Source: Buxus sempervirens (Eukaryota; Streptophyta; Magnoliopsida; Buxales; Buxaceae). From it: a stretch of 64,000 nt of DNA. The stretch's first letter is position 1, and the number at the start of each line of letters is the position of its first letter. The stretch spans positions 42,108,602-42,172,601 of the forward strand of contig OX387185.1 of the NCBI GenBank assembly GCA_947561395.2. Reading direction: 5' to 3'. Position numbers and translations under genes: made by a program. Under the pieces are notes generated by a model, which saw only the letters and a program-made list of their open reading frames with translations, searched no databases and had not been told where the DNA came from. Of the stretch, positions 12,701 to 22,930 are shown piece by piece.

Positions 12701-15700
12701 GACGACCTTGTTCCCCAATCCCGACCGACCCTATTTCCCCACATCTTGAGGCTTTGAAATCAGGTTATAGCAACCAAGAGATCAGACCCCATCATCTCCA
12801 TCACAAATACATGTTCAGCTGTTCATCTAACTCCAACGTCCAAGCTGGTTTGTTCTCTTCATTTGAAATCAGGTTATAGCAACCAAGAGATCAGACCCCA
12901 TCATCTCCATCACAAATACATGTTCGGCTGTTCATCTAACTCCAACGTCCAGTAATGAGAGTTCTCTTGGATCAGCCTGAACCGCCTAGTCTGGGTGGCC
13001 CATTCCCGGTACAGTAAACCATGCTTAGGTGGTTCTTAAGACTATTTTGTTCAGGGTCGACACCAGCCACTAGTTTCTAACCGGGAGCTGGTCTAGTAAT
13101 CCTTGGTTTAGTTCAGGTTGCTCACCAGAATGGCGTTTATTCATCCTCTTTTCTTGATTAATAGAGCTCTCATTACTGATCAAAGATAAATACATAAATA
13201 ACAGCACTAATTCTCATAGCACTTAGAACATTGCATCTAATCCACTATTATTCCAGCAGCAGTCCCAGTGCTGCGTCTTCATGAGTATCCAAGTTCATAC
13301 TCATCAAGCTCTTTAATCTTCAATTATATTATTTTCCATTCAGTCTCCTATATACAATATATTACCTCCCCTTTCCATCCCATCTTCCAGCTAGAACATT
13401 TTCATGTTGCTCATATGTTCAATTTAATAAGATGAGATGCAGTTTCTGACACTAGAGTTTTTATCCCAGCCCATCCAAGAAAACACAATACCCTCATGCA
13501 TGATGAGTTGCAGTTTCTGACACTAGCAGTTTCTCACGGACGGACGCATGGACACCTGCCCAGACACATGCACACAGATAGACAGAAACAAACATGCACA
13601 CATGTATAGATACTGGAAAGCACTTTAGGACCTATGATTAGAGGTATTTTGATAACATTTAATAGCTGCTGCTGATCCCATCCAACTTCCTGTAATTGCC
13701 CTTGGAATCAACAATGCACGTCATATATCACAATGCCAAGATGTTGTTAATTATATGCATAGGAAATTCATGCATGTATTGCAATACAATAGTGTATTGT
13801 CAATCTTAATACATGTACAATGATGTCAGGCAACTTTGTCGGTAAGTTCTTGGACATGTCATAGCTGGTACTTGGGTTCAAAACCCACCACCAAGCTAAA
13901 AACCTACCAAACTACATAACTGACAGTAGAAACCATAAGCATATGAGCAAGATTCGAACACCAATGAAATAAACCTCCAAGAGCCCAAGTAAAATAACCA
14001 TACCTTTTTCTAAACCACCCAAAAAAAAAACTCATAAACTATTATACTAGTAGTCAGAGAAAAAAATGTTAACAAATATTAAGGTAAACCTTTGCACTAA
14101 AAGTAAATGAATATAAGAGAAGCAATAACATGTAGGAAGAAAAAATATAAGGCAAGGATATCCATCAATAATAAGCTTCAGAAGATATACAAACCTCACT
14201 TTTGCATTTTAGCTTGTAAATAGGCTCTCTAAAAGATGAAACAAAACTGTTGTTGATTCTAATCTGCAAAATTAATCCCATAAACAGCAAATTAGTGGTG
14301 AAATTATATATTGACAACATGATGATTGAAATACCAACCTGTGCATGATGGAGGTCTGGCTCAATATGTTTTCTGAACAGTGGGAAAATGCTGTCAATAA
14401 GGTAATCCAAGGAACATGAATCTCCAATATCATATTGAACTTTGGAAAGAAGGCTAAAGTGAACACCACCAACCTGATAAACCAGACATATCAGATAGAA
14501 AATCTTATGTGAGAAGAAAAGAAAGAAATGGGGGAAACAAATCCTATATGGATCAAGAACTTACCACTGCAACTCTAATGTCAAGCAAAGACCGCAATTT
14601 TGAATGCAAAGCATAAGTACCATCAACTATTACCACCCCAGATGAAGCACTCTTTATTGCTTTTGAACCAGCGCGCTTCTTTTCTTGGAAATCAAACACC
14701 GGTAACAATGTATCTCTACCCTTCATTAAATCCTATTTCAAAATTAAAGAGAAAAAAGAGCAGAATAAAGCAACAACAACAACAAAAAACAAGAACACTA
14801 ATAATTCAATAGATGGATTGCAAAGTCAATGAGAAAGATTACTCAAGACTCAAGTGGATTGCCACACAAATTATGTTCCAAAAAGCTGAGAGAGGATTCA
14901 CTTGTAAGACGCATTTCATATGCATTAATAAATTAACAATTAATTGAATAAGAAAAAAAATTTCCATGAAATTGATCAATTCATGAAGAATCATCCAAAT
15001 CCATACGGGCTGAGAAAAGTTCAGAATAATGTTGCATGCAAATCAAAACTAAAGCAGCTTTTCCAATTTCTCTGATATTGAACATCCAGTCAAGTGGATA
15101 TCAACTAGAAGTCAGAAAACAAATAAGGAAGGGTAGAAGCATACCTCAAGGTTCTGAATTAAAGCATCAAAATCTATTGAATCCAGATCACTTCCATCGT
15201 CAACTCCAATACGGTAATTCTCCATTGACACTACAGTACAACCAAATACAGATGCTACTTTCTCTGCTAAGCTTCAAGGACCATAAAAGCACAAGCATCA
15301 GTAATCATAATGTGGAACAGTGGAAGAAGTAAAGTAGCTTTTGAAAACAACAGAAGGGCCTCCTAAAAATTCCCTCTCACATTACCCACTCTACTAATCA
15401 ATAATCCAGATATACCTTGTTTTACCAGAGCCACTTGGACCACCAATGCCAACTGTCACAAGACCATCCTTTTTCTCCCGAAGTTCTTGAATAGATTTAA
15501 CAAGCAAATAATAACCATGATCAAAAGACTGCAACAAACCAAAATGACCATGATTAGACTTTTTGAAAGTGTCAAAACAAATGATTAAAACGAATCCCTG
15601 AAAGCAAAATTTCACAAGATTCAAAATTTACACGCAGAAGGTAATCTAGGATCACGTTATTTTCTGGTGGGGTGTCATTCTTGCTTTCTATCTTTCCAAA

Positions 15701-16068
15701 TTCTAAATTCGATTATAATACTAGAACATGAGCAACAAAAGAGCTACACAACTCCACTTCTGAGGAACAATGTGTCAAATGTTTCATCCCATTGGCATTA
15801 CAATCAACATTTGATTCTGTACAGTAATCAAACCTTGGTATTTATAACAAATTTACGATGAAAACCCGAATTACAAAGACAATTTCCGGTTTGAATTAAT
15901 TCCAAACAACATGTTCGACGAAATGACAAACAGAAAAATTAGAATAAATTCTCATACCGCATGGAGAGGGAGGGATTGAAGGATAGATGAAGACGAAGAA
16001 GTAGAGGGTTGCTGGAAGAAATCTCGACCTCCTTCTTGGAATACTCGCTGTACGACTTCATCGTCCAT
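726..16068 (-). CDS. Uridine-kinase-like P-loop kinase fused to CYTH domain (5' part of gene)
   Basis: Nine exons with GT-AG borders and matching phases: 16068-15958, 15528-15416, 15271-15145, 14732-14565, 14473-14339, 14263-14195, 7707-7652, 7489-7330 and 890-726. They encode the first 368 residues. The start MDDEVVQRVFQEGGRDFFQQ is typical of the family. Residues about 38-240 form a uridine kinase/phosphoribulokinase-like domain with P-loop GPSGSGKT (67-74). From about 255 a CYTH (triphosphate tunnel) domain begins, with EMYLRPPSASEEARINDWIK and TLGGLLALGY. In Arabidopsis this fusion occurs in TTM1 and TTM2, which hydrolyse pyrophosphate, and in a third paralogue annotated as uridine-cytidine kinase C; the N-terminus fits the third best. 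Its substrate is not established here. Introns 6 (14194-7708) and 8 (7329-891) are each over 6 kb and carry transposon remains. No frameshift or stop is seen in the exons, so the gene looks intact up to the edge. Confidence 0.9.
2160..3730 (+). other. Possible LTR-retrotransposon-derived stretch in intron 8
   Basis: This stretch of the kinase-gene intron contains, after a good acceptor (TCATGCAG at about 3372-3379), a short acidic reading frame with PEEEPVLDSIPESVPISKEQ and a stop at about 3477-3479. A T/G-rich stretch with polyadenylation-like sequence follows. Spliced short acidic exons of this kind occur in LTRs of some plant Ty3/Gypsy elements. That resemblance is from memory. I see no paired LTR or target duplication, so this is a weak call. 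Confidence 0.25.
4684..6900 (-). mobile_element. L1-type LINE fragment (RT and zf-RVT region), decayed
   Basis: Read on the minus strand, a broken frame gives reverse-transcriptase C-terminal sequence, for example RGLRQGDP-like residues near 6670 and GANPRKVGCWDPVNEKL near 6290-6330. It ends with a zinc-binding zf-RVT region at 5202-4850 (HILLHCDLATFLWSSLMG, then IWLVRNECIFDG). The 5' part (endonuclease and RT palm core) is missing, so this is a 5'-truncated copy, as expected for LINEs. Several stops and frameshifts make it inactive. It sits in intron 8 of the P-loop/CYTH kinase gene in the same orientation as the gene. Both ends are approximate. Confidence 0.75.
10087..11367 (+). pseudogene. 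hAT transposase C-terminal remnant
   Basis: After an acceptor (TTTTGCAG) the plus strand gives hAT dimerisation-region sequence: AKWWFLYGTDAPNLRRVA, then CERNWSTFSLIHTKV and NRLSYAKLEKLVFVHYNMRL. This includes the family hallmark CERNWS and three in-frame stops (near 10140, 10219 and 10330). An open stretch from 10386 follows with EWLNNPDEVVLDELDEEGRP, then Arg/Gly-rich and Asp-rich low-complexity segments. A frameshift at about 11000-11030 leads to a Tyr/Gly/Ser-rich tail (SYGYGYGYEHIGYGHD) ending at 11364. Upstream exons for the BED finger and catalytic core are absent. It lies antisense within intron 6 of the kinase gene. The missing core and the stops make it a dead fragment. Confidence 0.82.
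11716..11830 (+). repeat. GTATC/GATAC-rich subterminal-like repeat downstream of hAT remnant
   Basis: About 115 bp with repeated GTATC, GATAC and CGATACG words in both orientations, about 350 bp after the hAT frame. Dense short inverted words are common in hAT subterminal regions, so this may be the right subterminal part of the same element. I could not define a terminal inverted repeat or an 8-bp target duplication. Confidence 0.3.
12753..12951 (+). repeat. Direct tandem duplication, 109-bp period
   Basis: The segment beginning TTTGAAATCAGGTTATAGCA occurs at 12753 and again at 12862. The copies are nearly identical over about 90 bp (one A/G difference, TTCAGC versus TTCGGC), so the duplication is recent. 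It is non-coding, within intron 6 of the kinase gene, and abuts a foldback element starting at about 12950. Confidence 0.9.
12950..13178. mobile_element. Foldback MITE-like element, CAGTAATGAGAG ends
   Basis: The left end starts CAGTAATGAGAGTTCTCTT; the right end read in reverse starts CAGTAATGAGAGCTCTATT. Twelve terminal bases match exactly. Further inside, CCTGAAC, CTAG and CCCGG words recur in inverted order, so most of the 229 bp can fold on itself. Ends beginning CAG suggest a hAT-type non-autonomous element, but I see no matching 8-bp target duplication. It could be an old copy or an unclassified foldback repeat. Confidence 0.6.
13431..13526 (+). repeat. Short direct repeat pair of 25 bp
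   Basis: GATGAGATGCAGTTTCTGAC at 13431 and GATGAGTTGCAGTTTCTGAC at 13502, each continuing ACTAG, differ by one base over 25 bp. Non-coding, inside intron 6 of the kinase gene. Confidence 0.7.
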
Positions 16069-16909
16069 GGCCTCACCGGTCACAAGAGAGAGAATCTACG
16101 AAAGGCTCCATACAATAAAGGATTTCTTATTTATCCTCGATTTTATGCACCTTTCCCGGTCGAAAGCAAAGTCTTGCCAAGACGCCAAGAAATGCTCCCA
16201 TGGGTTTTTCACCCTTTTTTGCCTCCTCATTCTGAGTCACTCGTAGAAGGCAATACTACAGCCAGGGTCCTGCCATATCACCTGTGTCGCAGAAGCCATT
16301 GAACTACAAATTTACACGTGATCTCCATCTTCTGAGTCTCGTTGTAGAGATCAAGTGGGTCCGTCCAGAACGTGGGCCCTAATCCATATCAAAGATGCCA
16401 CCTGATTGTTCACAGTGATGCAGCCATTACTGACACACCCTGTAACGCTCCTCTGCCTATAAAAAAGAAAAGGCAAAAAAAATTGACAATCTGAGCTTCT
16501 TCTTTTCCGCGTTGAAACGAAGATGATTCTCAAGTTTAGGTGGTTGGTGACGTAATGCATCTCGGTTAGGTGGAGCAATAACGTGGCCGATTCAAACGTC
16601 TCGTCTAAACTCGATGGAAATTCTTTGCAGCAAGGACGGTTCGTGCAACGGGCTTGTGATTCGACTGTGTATTTAAAATGATAATATGTAATTTAAAAGG
16701 ATACACGAATAACCGTCAGGGGATTGAAATCGTTTACTTTCATAAAAAAAAACAAAAAGATTGAAATCGTTTACAAACGGCCTTTTCTGATTGGGTTTTT
16801 GAATTTGAAGAAAAAAAATTTTTTTATTTTTTTAATATACAATGAGCCTTTGTTTAGGACACCTAAACACAATAATGGATGTGCGACCTTGTTTAGGGAA
16901 TGGGCATCG

Positions 16910-17032
16910 TCTACAGCGTGCGCTGTAGACAACCCCTAACATGATGGTGTGGGGCCTCAAATGAATGGTGGGCCCTCAAATGTATGGTGGCCCCCCAACT
17001 TAATATGAGGGGGTGTATGCAGCGTACGCTGA
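16910..17032. repeat. Pair of GC-rich palindromes with short direct repeats between them
   Basis: TCTACAGCGTGCGCTGTAGA (16910-16929) is a palindrome except at its centre. About 90 bp on, CAGCGTACGCTG is a perfect 12-bp palindrome. Between them GCCTCAAATGAATGGTGGGC and CCTCAAATGTATGGTGGCCC form an imperfect direct repeat. The shared CAGCG core in both suggests the two ends of a small foldback element of about 120 bp. No target duplication was found. Confidence 0.5.
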
Positions 17033-19150
17033 GCAGGATGAGAGTCCTGACACCTAATTACCTCAGAGCTTAATAATTGTTAAAAGATACTTTTATAAGG
17101 TAAAGAAACAAAAAGGACCAAGTTACCCTCATACAAATATATAAACTGAATCCATGAGCACAATGCCAAGCATTATAAACCGATTACGGACATGCATCCA
17201 TTGATCTCTCTCACGAAGAAATTGAGAGAACAAGAGAGATCCTGTTTCACCCAAGTGATAGAGAAATACTCTTTTCGCCAAATTGAAGAGAAACATTTAT
17301 TGGAGGAGAAGAAGAGGAGCGTTAAGAACAAGAACAGGCATGCGTTGCATTTGGGGAAGACGTTTTGGGTTTGTTCCTAGTTACAAGGATGATGCCACAT
17401 CAGCTATGATGTGGAGCAACCAGAGTTGAGGTTTGGAGCTCTCTCAGTGAAAACTGATTGCTATATATTATATATAGATATGAAAATAAATTCACTTTAC
17501 TATAAGATAATAAATCTATTGAAAGTACTTTTAAATATTTATTATGTGTTTGGAAAATAAATCCTAAAAATAAGAAAATTTACTTTGAATCTCGTCATTA
17601 AATAAATTATATAATTAAATGTTTTTCAATAGAATATCTAATTGTTTTTATTTAACTAATTCTTCAAATAAAAAATAAATATGTTTTTTAAGTGTATTAC
17701 TACATGAACCTTACTCTAGTGCTAATAAAGTGGATTTTGTTAAATATAAAAGCATCTATCGATTTCTTTAAATTTTTACATTCTATGCAAGAAAATTTCT
17801 TCTCCCATATGGCAAATATTCTCAAGCATGTAAATTTTGGCTTCGTCTTTATTTGTTTGAAACCCTAGATTTTGAAATATGAAAAAGAAAATGATAATGT
17901 TAGCAATTACTCCTCCTATATTAAAGAGCAAAATGATGAAGAATAGAAGTTTCAAAAAGAAACTTGCTAAAATTTCTCCTTAAAATGGTGTAAATTTAAA
18001 CCAAAAAAGGAAAAAAGAGAAAAGAAAATAAGATAAAAAGATATCTCCCATTTATATTCGAACTTAGCTCACTCTTAACTTCTCATGACATAACAAATCT
18101 CGCTAAAATATCCTATTTAATGTTAAATTGAGTTTAGTTGAGGTGAATTCAACTAATGAAGCATTGTGTGTATATCTGATGAGTGACAATAATATCATAT
18201 CTACACTATTATAAAAGGAACCTAACGAATTCTCGCTAACATTCACTTTCCAAAGATAACCATGAGATTTAATTAATTACTTCCTCACCCAAAGGATAGA
18301 GCCACTTTTAGTTATGGCTACCTTTTTCAAATCTTTACAATTTCAATGATTTTATTGAGGCTTATATTATGTGAAAAAGGAAATTAACATTTTTGGTTTC
18401 CAATTTCAACAAATCGTTCTTAGTAGAACATAAACCATCTGCAACCAATTTCCGGTGCACCCGTGCAATAGTGAATTGTGATCGGTGCATTCCATTTAAA
18501 ATAATCATTTCTCTCTGTTGAATGACTCTTCGAAATGTGAATGCGTGAATCACAATGAGTGAGTTGCATGGGTGCACCATAAATTGGGTGCTGACAATAT
18601 GCGCCCTCCTCAGTAAAACTGGCTATGCTTGTCTTTATTCTTTGCATACCAGATAAAAAATCCATATCAGATCTCTTACAAGAAAAGGGAAAGAGCAGGG
18701 GGAACATATCCCTCTCTTATAGTTTCATCTTCACAATGTTTTTCATTTTTTCTCAGACACCATTATATAGGATCCATTGATTCTTTCTAAAGGGATCTTA
18801 ATACTTGGAATTGTTTGAGTGTGGTGAAATCAACTTCAAAAAGGAATTTCACCTTGACCATCTTCTGTTCGATAAATATTTTTTTCTTCTGCTTTTATAG
18901 ATTTGTATATTTTGATTTGAAATTCTCTATATAGACATATCATGCTGATCAATGCTTAAAAAAAATTTTTTTTTTTGAATGTACATTTCCTACTACAATT
19001 TGTAAATTATTCATTGTACTCTTCCTTTGTTTATAAAACTTATAGGTTATAATGCCTTAAGAACTCAAGAGGATCTTGGGTCCATAAAACTTTATTACAT
19101 GATAAAATCATTTTCTTTATTTCTTTTAAAGTTCCTAATTCATATACCTC

Positions 19151-19245
19151 TTTAAGAGGTAGTTTAGGTAATTTCTAGTTTGAAGAAGACCTAAAAAGGC
19201 ATGGATGCATATTGAAGGACCATTTTACCTAAACTACCTCTTAAA
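19151..19245. repeat. Perfect 21-bp inverted repeat
   Basis: TTTAAGAGGTAGTTTAGGTA plus one A (19151-19171) is exactly reverse-complementary to 19225-19245. The 53-bp spacer contains AGAAGACCTAAAAAGGCATG, a partial duplicate of the RTE-LINE scrap starting at about 19259. The arrangement suggests a local inversion or duplication of the LINE end. Confidence 0.85.
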
Positions 19246-19258
19246 GTTTAGGCGAGTC

Positions 19259-19425
19259 AGAGGAAGACCTAAAAAGACATGGACGGAATGCATAAAACAA
19301 GATTTACAAAAACGAAGAGTAACTTAAGATATATATAATTTTTGATAGAGCAAGATGGAAAGATAAGATTTGTGTCACCGACCCCACTTTGATGGAAATT
19401 AGCTTATGATGATGAATGTATATAG
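19259..19425 (+). mobile_element. 3' scrap of an RTE-type LINE
   Basis: The plus strand gives RGRPKKTWTECIKQDLQKR followed by broken frames with SKMER and, near 19375, a run like VTDPTLMEISL, then ATGATGATGAATG. This order (RGRP.KTW.EC...DL, then D..W..RI...DPT, then a short triplet-repeat tail) is the C-terminal end of plant RTE-clade reverse-transcriptase proteins. Stops and a frameshift show it is dead. Confidence 0.6.
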
Positions 19426-19778
19426 TAAAAAGCTTGAAAAAAATATTTAACAAACCAAACCCAGTGTTATCTCTTATGAGTTATAATAATATCATATCTA
19501 TAGAACTGGAACCTATTTTATTTTATCAAATTTTTTGATATTAAGTTTATTACATTAGTAAATTTATTGTATTTCCTTATATAGTATGGAAGAGAGTCAC
19601 CTAAGAGATCTTTCAACCATAATAAAAGCTAATTAATCCTACTCAATTACACATCATTGTGCTTGTATTTTATTATTTGCATATCAGACAAGAAATACAT
19701 ATGAGATTTCTTATTAAAAAAGGGGGAACATATTCGTTGCCTTATAGCTTTATTTGTCAAGGAATATATTAAATATAT

Positions 19779-19943
19779 AAAGCTCACCTCTACTATCAAC
19801 TTACGCTTTTAGTAGGAACGATGTTCTATATGGTATCGGAGCCTTAGGCAAACACCAGGTCCTGAGTTCAAACCTTCACTCCACCCATTGAGAAAAAAAA
19901 ATATTACCGTTCTTATTAATAGCTCAAGCTGATAGTAGGGATG
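19779..19943. mobile_element. Foldback repeat with tRNA-like core
   Basis: The left end (CACCTCTACTATCAACTTAC) and the reversed right end (CATCCCTACTATCAGCTTGA) match over about 30 bp with substitutions. The core contains TATGGTATCGGAGCC, like the initiator-tRNA primer binding sites of Copia elements, then GAGTTCAAACCTTC, like a tRNA B box. It is flanked by AT-rich sequence (TATTAAATATATA and TATATATTTAATTA) that may be a worn target duplication. It interrupts the second copy of the repeat family at 18150-20075. Confidence 0.5.
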
Positions 19944-20846
19944 AATTATATATATTTAATTATTCATTAACATTATCTTCACAATGTTCCTCATTTTTTT
20001 CTTAGACATCATTATACAAGATCTATTGACCTTTGTTTTTAAAGGGATTGTAATCGTTTTACTGTGGTGATATGATAACACCAAAGAATACAATAGGATA
20101 TTGGACCATTGAAACTTGGTCACATGATAAATTCATTTTTTTTATTTTCATTTGAATGATAAAAACTTGTTGAAAATTCCTTAAACCAAAGAAATAATTC
20201 CTCTAAAAGACTAGAGAATTGGAACTAAGGTAAGAAACTTAAGTTTGGATAGGGTTAGGTCTATTGTTTGATTTTGTGCACTTCTAGTAAAGGATGGTCT
20301 TTTACAATTTTAATCAAACAAATAAAGAAGATTTAATGGGCCTTTTACATCCAAACGAAATCATAAAATAAAAAGACTTATTGCGAGAATTATTTTAAAT
20401 TTTTTAGGAATAAATATTGACAGCCAGTAGTGGAACTATATACCATAGGAGCTAATGCATATTAATTATGTGTATTGTTTGCAACTTTGAGCCCTAGATA
20501 TAATTCCTGGGCGTAGAAATGTTTCACACATGTGAAATGAGTGTTTTATTAGTAAAAGCTACTAATTAGATGTGGTTCTTCCATATTTTATTTTTTTTCT
20601 TTCTTTCTTTTTTATTATTTTCAAAATAAGAGAAAGCAAGAATCAGGTTGAAGTACAAACTGATAGAAAAGTATTTTTTTGTTTGATATTATCCATTCAA
20701 AATCATTTTTGCATTAATATATTTAAACTCTTAAATATATATCATAAACAATTACTCGTATAATCTTCTCAACTTCATACGTGCAGTATTACACGTGTAA
20801 CCTTTAGTTTTTATAAATAACATGCTGATGTACCTCTTAGTTTTTT

Positions 20847-21202
20847 GGGTAAATTGGTTTTTAGTGATGCTTTATTAAAATAATTCAGATTAAGTCGGCC
20901 AAATCTTTGTAAAGCTTTTAGTGGTACTTTTTAAAATAATTGAAAATCAGTATCATTTTATAGTTCCTTAAGAGATTTTTCCAAAAATGCCCTCAACAGA
21001 ATTGCAAACCTCATTTATAACAAAATGAGTGAAAATGTTTTCAAAGTCTTTTGAGGGCATTTTTAGAAAAAATTCTTAATGAATAGTAAAATAACACCGA
21101 TTCTTAATTATTTTAAAAAATATCACTAAAAACTAATTATCAAGATTTGATCGACTAAATCTGAATTATTTTTATAAAACATCACTAAAAACCAATTTAC
21201 CC
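20847..21202. mobile_element. Mutator-like foldback MITE with 9-bp target site duplication
   Basis: A 356-bp element starting GGGTAAATTGGTTTTTAGTG, whose right end is the reverse complement. The inverted arms extend for roughly 150 bp with scattered differences and meet near 21000-21050, where TGCCCTCA and TGAGGGCA pair. It is flanked by identical TAGTTTTTT at 20838-20846 and 21203-21211. Very long terminal repeats with a 9-bp target duplication are diagnostic of Mutator-like elements. It has no coding capacity. Its arms could give double-stranded RNA if transcribed. Confidence 0.9.
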
Positions 21203-22206
21203 TAGTTTTTTCTTCTCTAATTTTTCAAAGGGCCTTTTGGATGAAAGGTTCGTAGTGAATTGGAATACCAGAAAAGAACACGATTTTACGGTTATGACCG
21301 TTAACCAAGGGGGGAATGTATATAATTAGCTAGAAAAGTAAAAAAAAAAATACCAAAATATCTTTCACCTTCTCTCTGGAAACTTTTCCTATTTCTTTTT
21401 CTTTAGTAAAACCTTTATTTGTTGACTATTACCTGCTTGACAAGGACTTAATGTCGTATCAGCAAAAGTTGTAATCAAACATTGAAATATTTGTACACCT
21501 CTACGTACAAAGATGACGTGTACATATGCTTACCGCAAGCTCTTACGTGGAGTGAAATATTTGATGGGTTAACATCTCATGTACTTTTCCCCGTTTGAAA
21601 TTATCTTCTCTCCTGTAACAGACGGTGTTGCTTGAGTGAAATCTGTAGCATATTATGACTAGTGTTTTTTCAACAAGAAAAATGTGAAAATACTTTTCTT
21701 ATTAAAAAAACAACTAACCTCTTACTGGAATTGTGAAGCAAGATCAGAAGGTTAAGGGTTTTTTATTTGGATGCCATCCCTCATGAACTAATCGATGTAC
21801 TTTGAATGCCACATGAGGTCCCTCCTCACAAAACCTTGCTTTCAAGCTCGCATGTAAGTCCCTCCTCACAAAACCTGCAAAGTGAGGTTGGTTTGTTTTG
21901 TGGTTATTTATATTATCAATAAGGCTCTGTTTGTTTCGACGGAAAATATTTTTCAAGAAAATATCTTCCCAGAAAATATTTTCCTTTTTTCCTTTTTCAG
22001 GCGTTTGGATGTAATATAAAGAGAAAAATGAAAAAGTGGAGACTGAAATTAACGTGTAAGAAGTTGAGGTAAAAGTGAAATTTTAAGATATATTTTTAGC
22101 CCTTTAAATTTTAAATATATCGAACATAGAATAAAACTTTATCAAATTTACAAACTTCTACCCAAACTCTCTCTCTCTCTCTCCATCCAATGAGAATCAC
22201 TGAAAC

Positions 22207-22527
22207 CTTTTGGGCAAGGGTGTCCTTTCTGGAGGTTACCGACGCATATCTCCAACCTCCATCTCCCCTTTTAGATTGATCATATCCAGGCTCTATTATG
22301 ACGTCACGGATAGAATCGAATAACTTCTGAAGTCCATTACTGATGAAGTCATTATAAGAATTAATCTGATGGCTGATCAAACCGTATTGATTAAAAAAAG
22401 CAGTCGAAGCGTCTTTGCAGAACTTCTTAAGAAAATCCTTGCTCAAGTCAGGCGGCAAAACGCCATTTTCCTCTAACTCATCGTCGCTACTCATGACTAA
22501 ATCATTCATGGTGTCCGAATCCGCCAT
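22207..22527 (-). pseudogene. Captured first exon of RNA polymerase IV/V second-largest subunit
   Basis: A 107-codon open exon begins MADSDTMNDLVMSSDDELEE and contains FCKDASTAFFNQYGLISHQI, then NSYNDFISNGLQKLF, DSIRDVIIEPGYD and GGWRYASV. These match the N-terminus of NRPD2/NRPE2, the subunit shared by Pol IV and Pol V in RNA-directed DNA methylation. They do not match the Pol II subunit NRPB2. After RYASV the sequence departs from the family, and a donor-like AAAG/GTTTCAG ends it at 22207. Upstream, AAAAAG/GTAAAAGC near 22637 and TTTACAG/GG near 22559 look like a 5' UTR intron. The remaining roughly 1,100 codons are absent. It lies wholly inside a TIR element, so it is a captured fragment, not a gene. 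Confidence 0.8.
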
Positions 22528-22930
22528 TAGGGTGAAAACTGAAAATCTGAAACCCTGTAAACTATTGTTTAGTAAACCCTAAACCATAACAAAAAACATT
22601 GAGTAGGATAGTACAAGAACAATCAAAATGCTTTTACCTTTTTCTTTTTGTGTCTCTCGTCTTTTTCCACTCTTCTTCTACTCTTCGACGACCAACGTTC
22701 CGGAGCCGTTGGAGGAGTGAAACTACGGACGGAGACAGTGATGAAGAGGACTGAGACAAGTTGTAGTGAAAACGGCCTCGATCTGTGTGAACAACATGTT
22801 GCAGTGAATACTTGAGATCGGATCCAAAACCCAGGTTGAAAGACAACGACATCGAGAAATACATGCTTCGGCCATGTATGTGAAGTAAGGATTGATAGGT
22901 TCAGCACTGTTTCTCGCTTTTTTCCGGAAC

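Larger units (their letters stand above)
18150..20075 (+). repeat. Two diverged copies of one repeat family in direct orientation
   Basis: About 18150-18860 and 19450-20070 share ordered blocks: ACAATAATATCATATCTA near 18186 versus ATAATAATATCATATCTA near 19485; GCATACCAGATAAAAAATCC versus GCATATCAGACAAGAAATAC; ATCTTCACAATGTT in both. The second copy is interrupted by the foldback repeat at 19779-19943. The first contains TCTACACTATTATAAAAGGA, which resembles plant Helitron 5' ends, but I found no matching 3' hairpin with CTRR, so the class is open. Confidence 0.5.
16069..20837. other. Intergenic region: kinase-gene promoter, then repeat-rich sequence
   Basis: The first few hundred bases are the 5' flank of the minus-strand kinase gene. 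The remainder is AT-rich and holds only short ORFs that match nothing I know. Recognisable items, listed separately, are palindromes at 16910-17032, a diverged repeat pair, an RTE-LINE scrap and a tRNA-like foldback repeat. I see no host gene here. Confidence 0.7.

Noticed and set aside
13829..14036. Possible SINE: GGTTCAAAACCC-like B box followed by an A-run
   Set aside because: The B-box-like word is nearly palindromic and fits either strand, I see no A box at proper spacing, and there is no target duplication.
15394..15624. A separate short P-loop protein starting at 15624
   Set aside because: The first 32 residues are intron translation. The P-loop part is exon 2 of the larger kinase-CYTH gene.
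22207..22527. A functional NRPD2/NRPE2 gene
   Set aside because: Only the first exon is present, it departs from the family after RYASV, and transposon termini enclose it.
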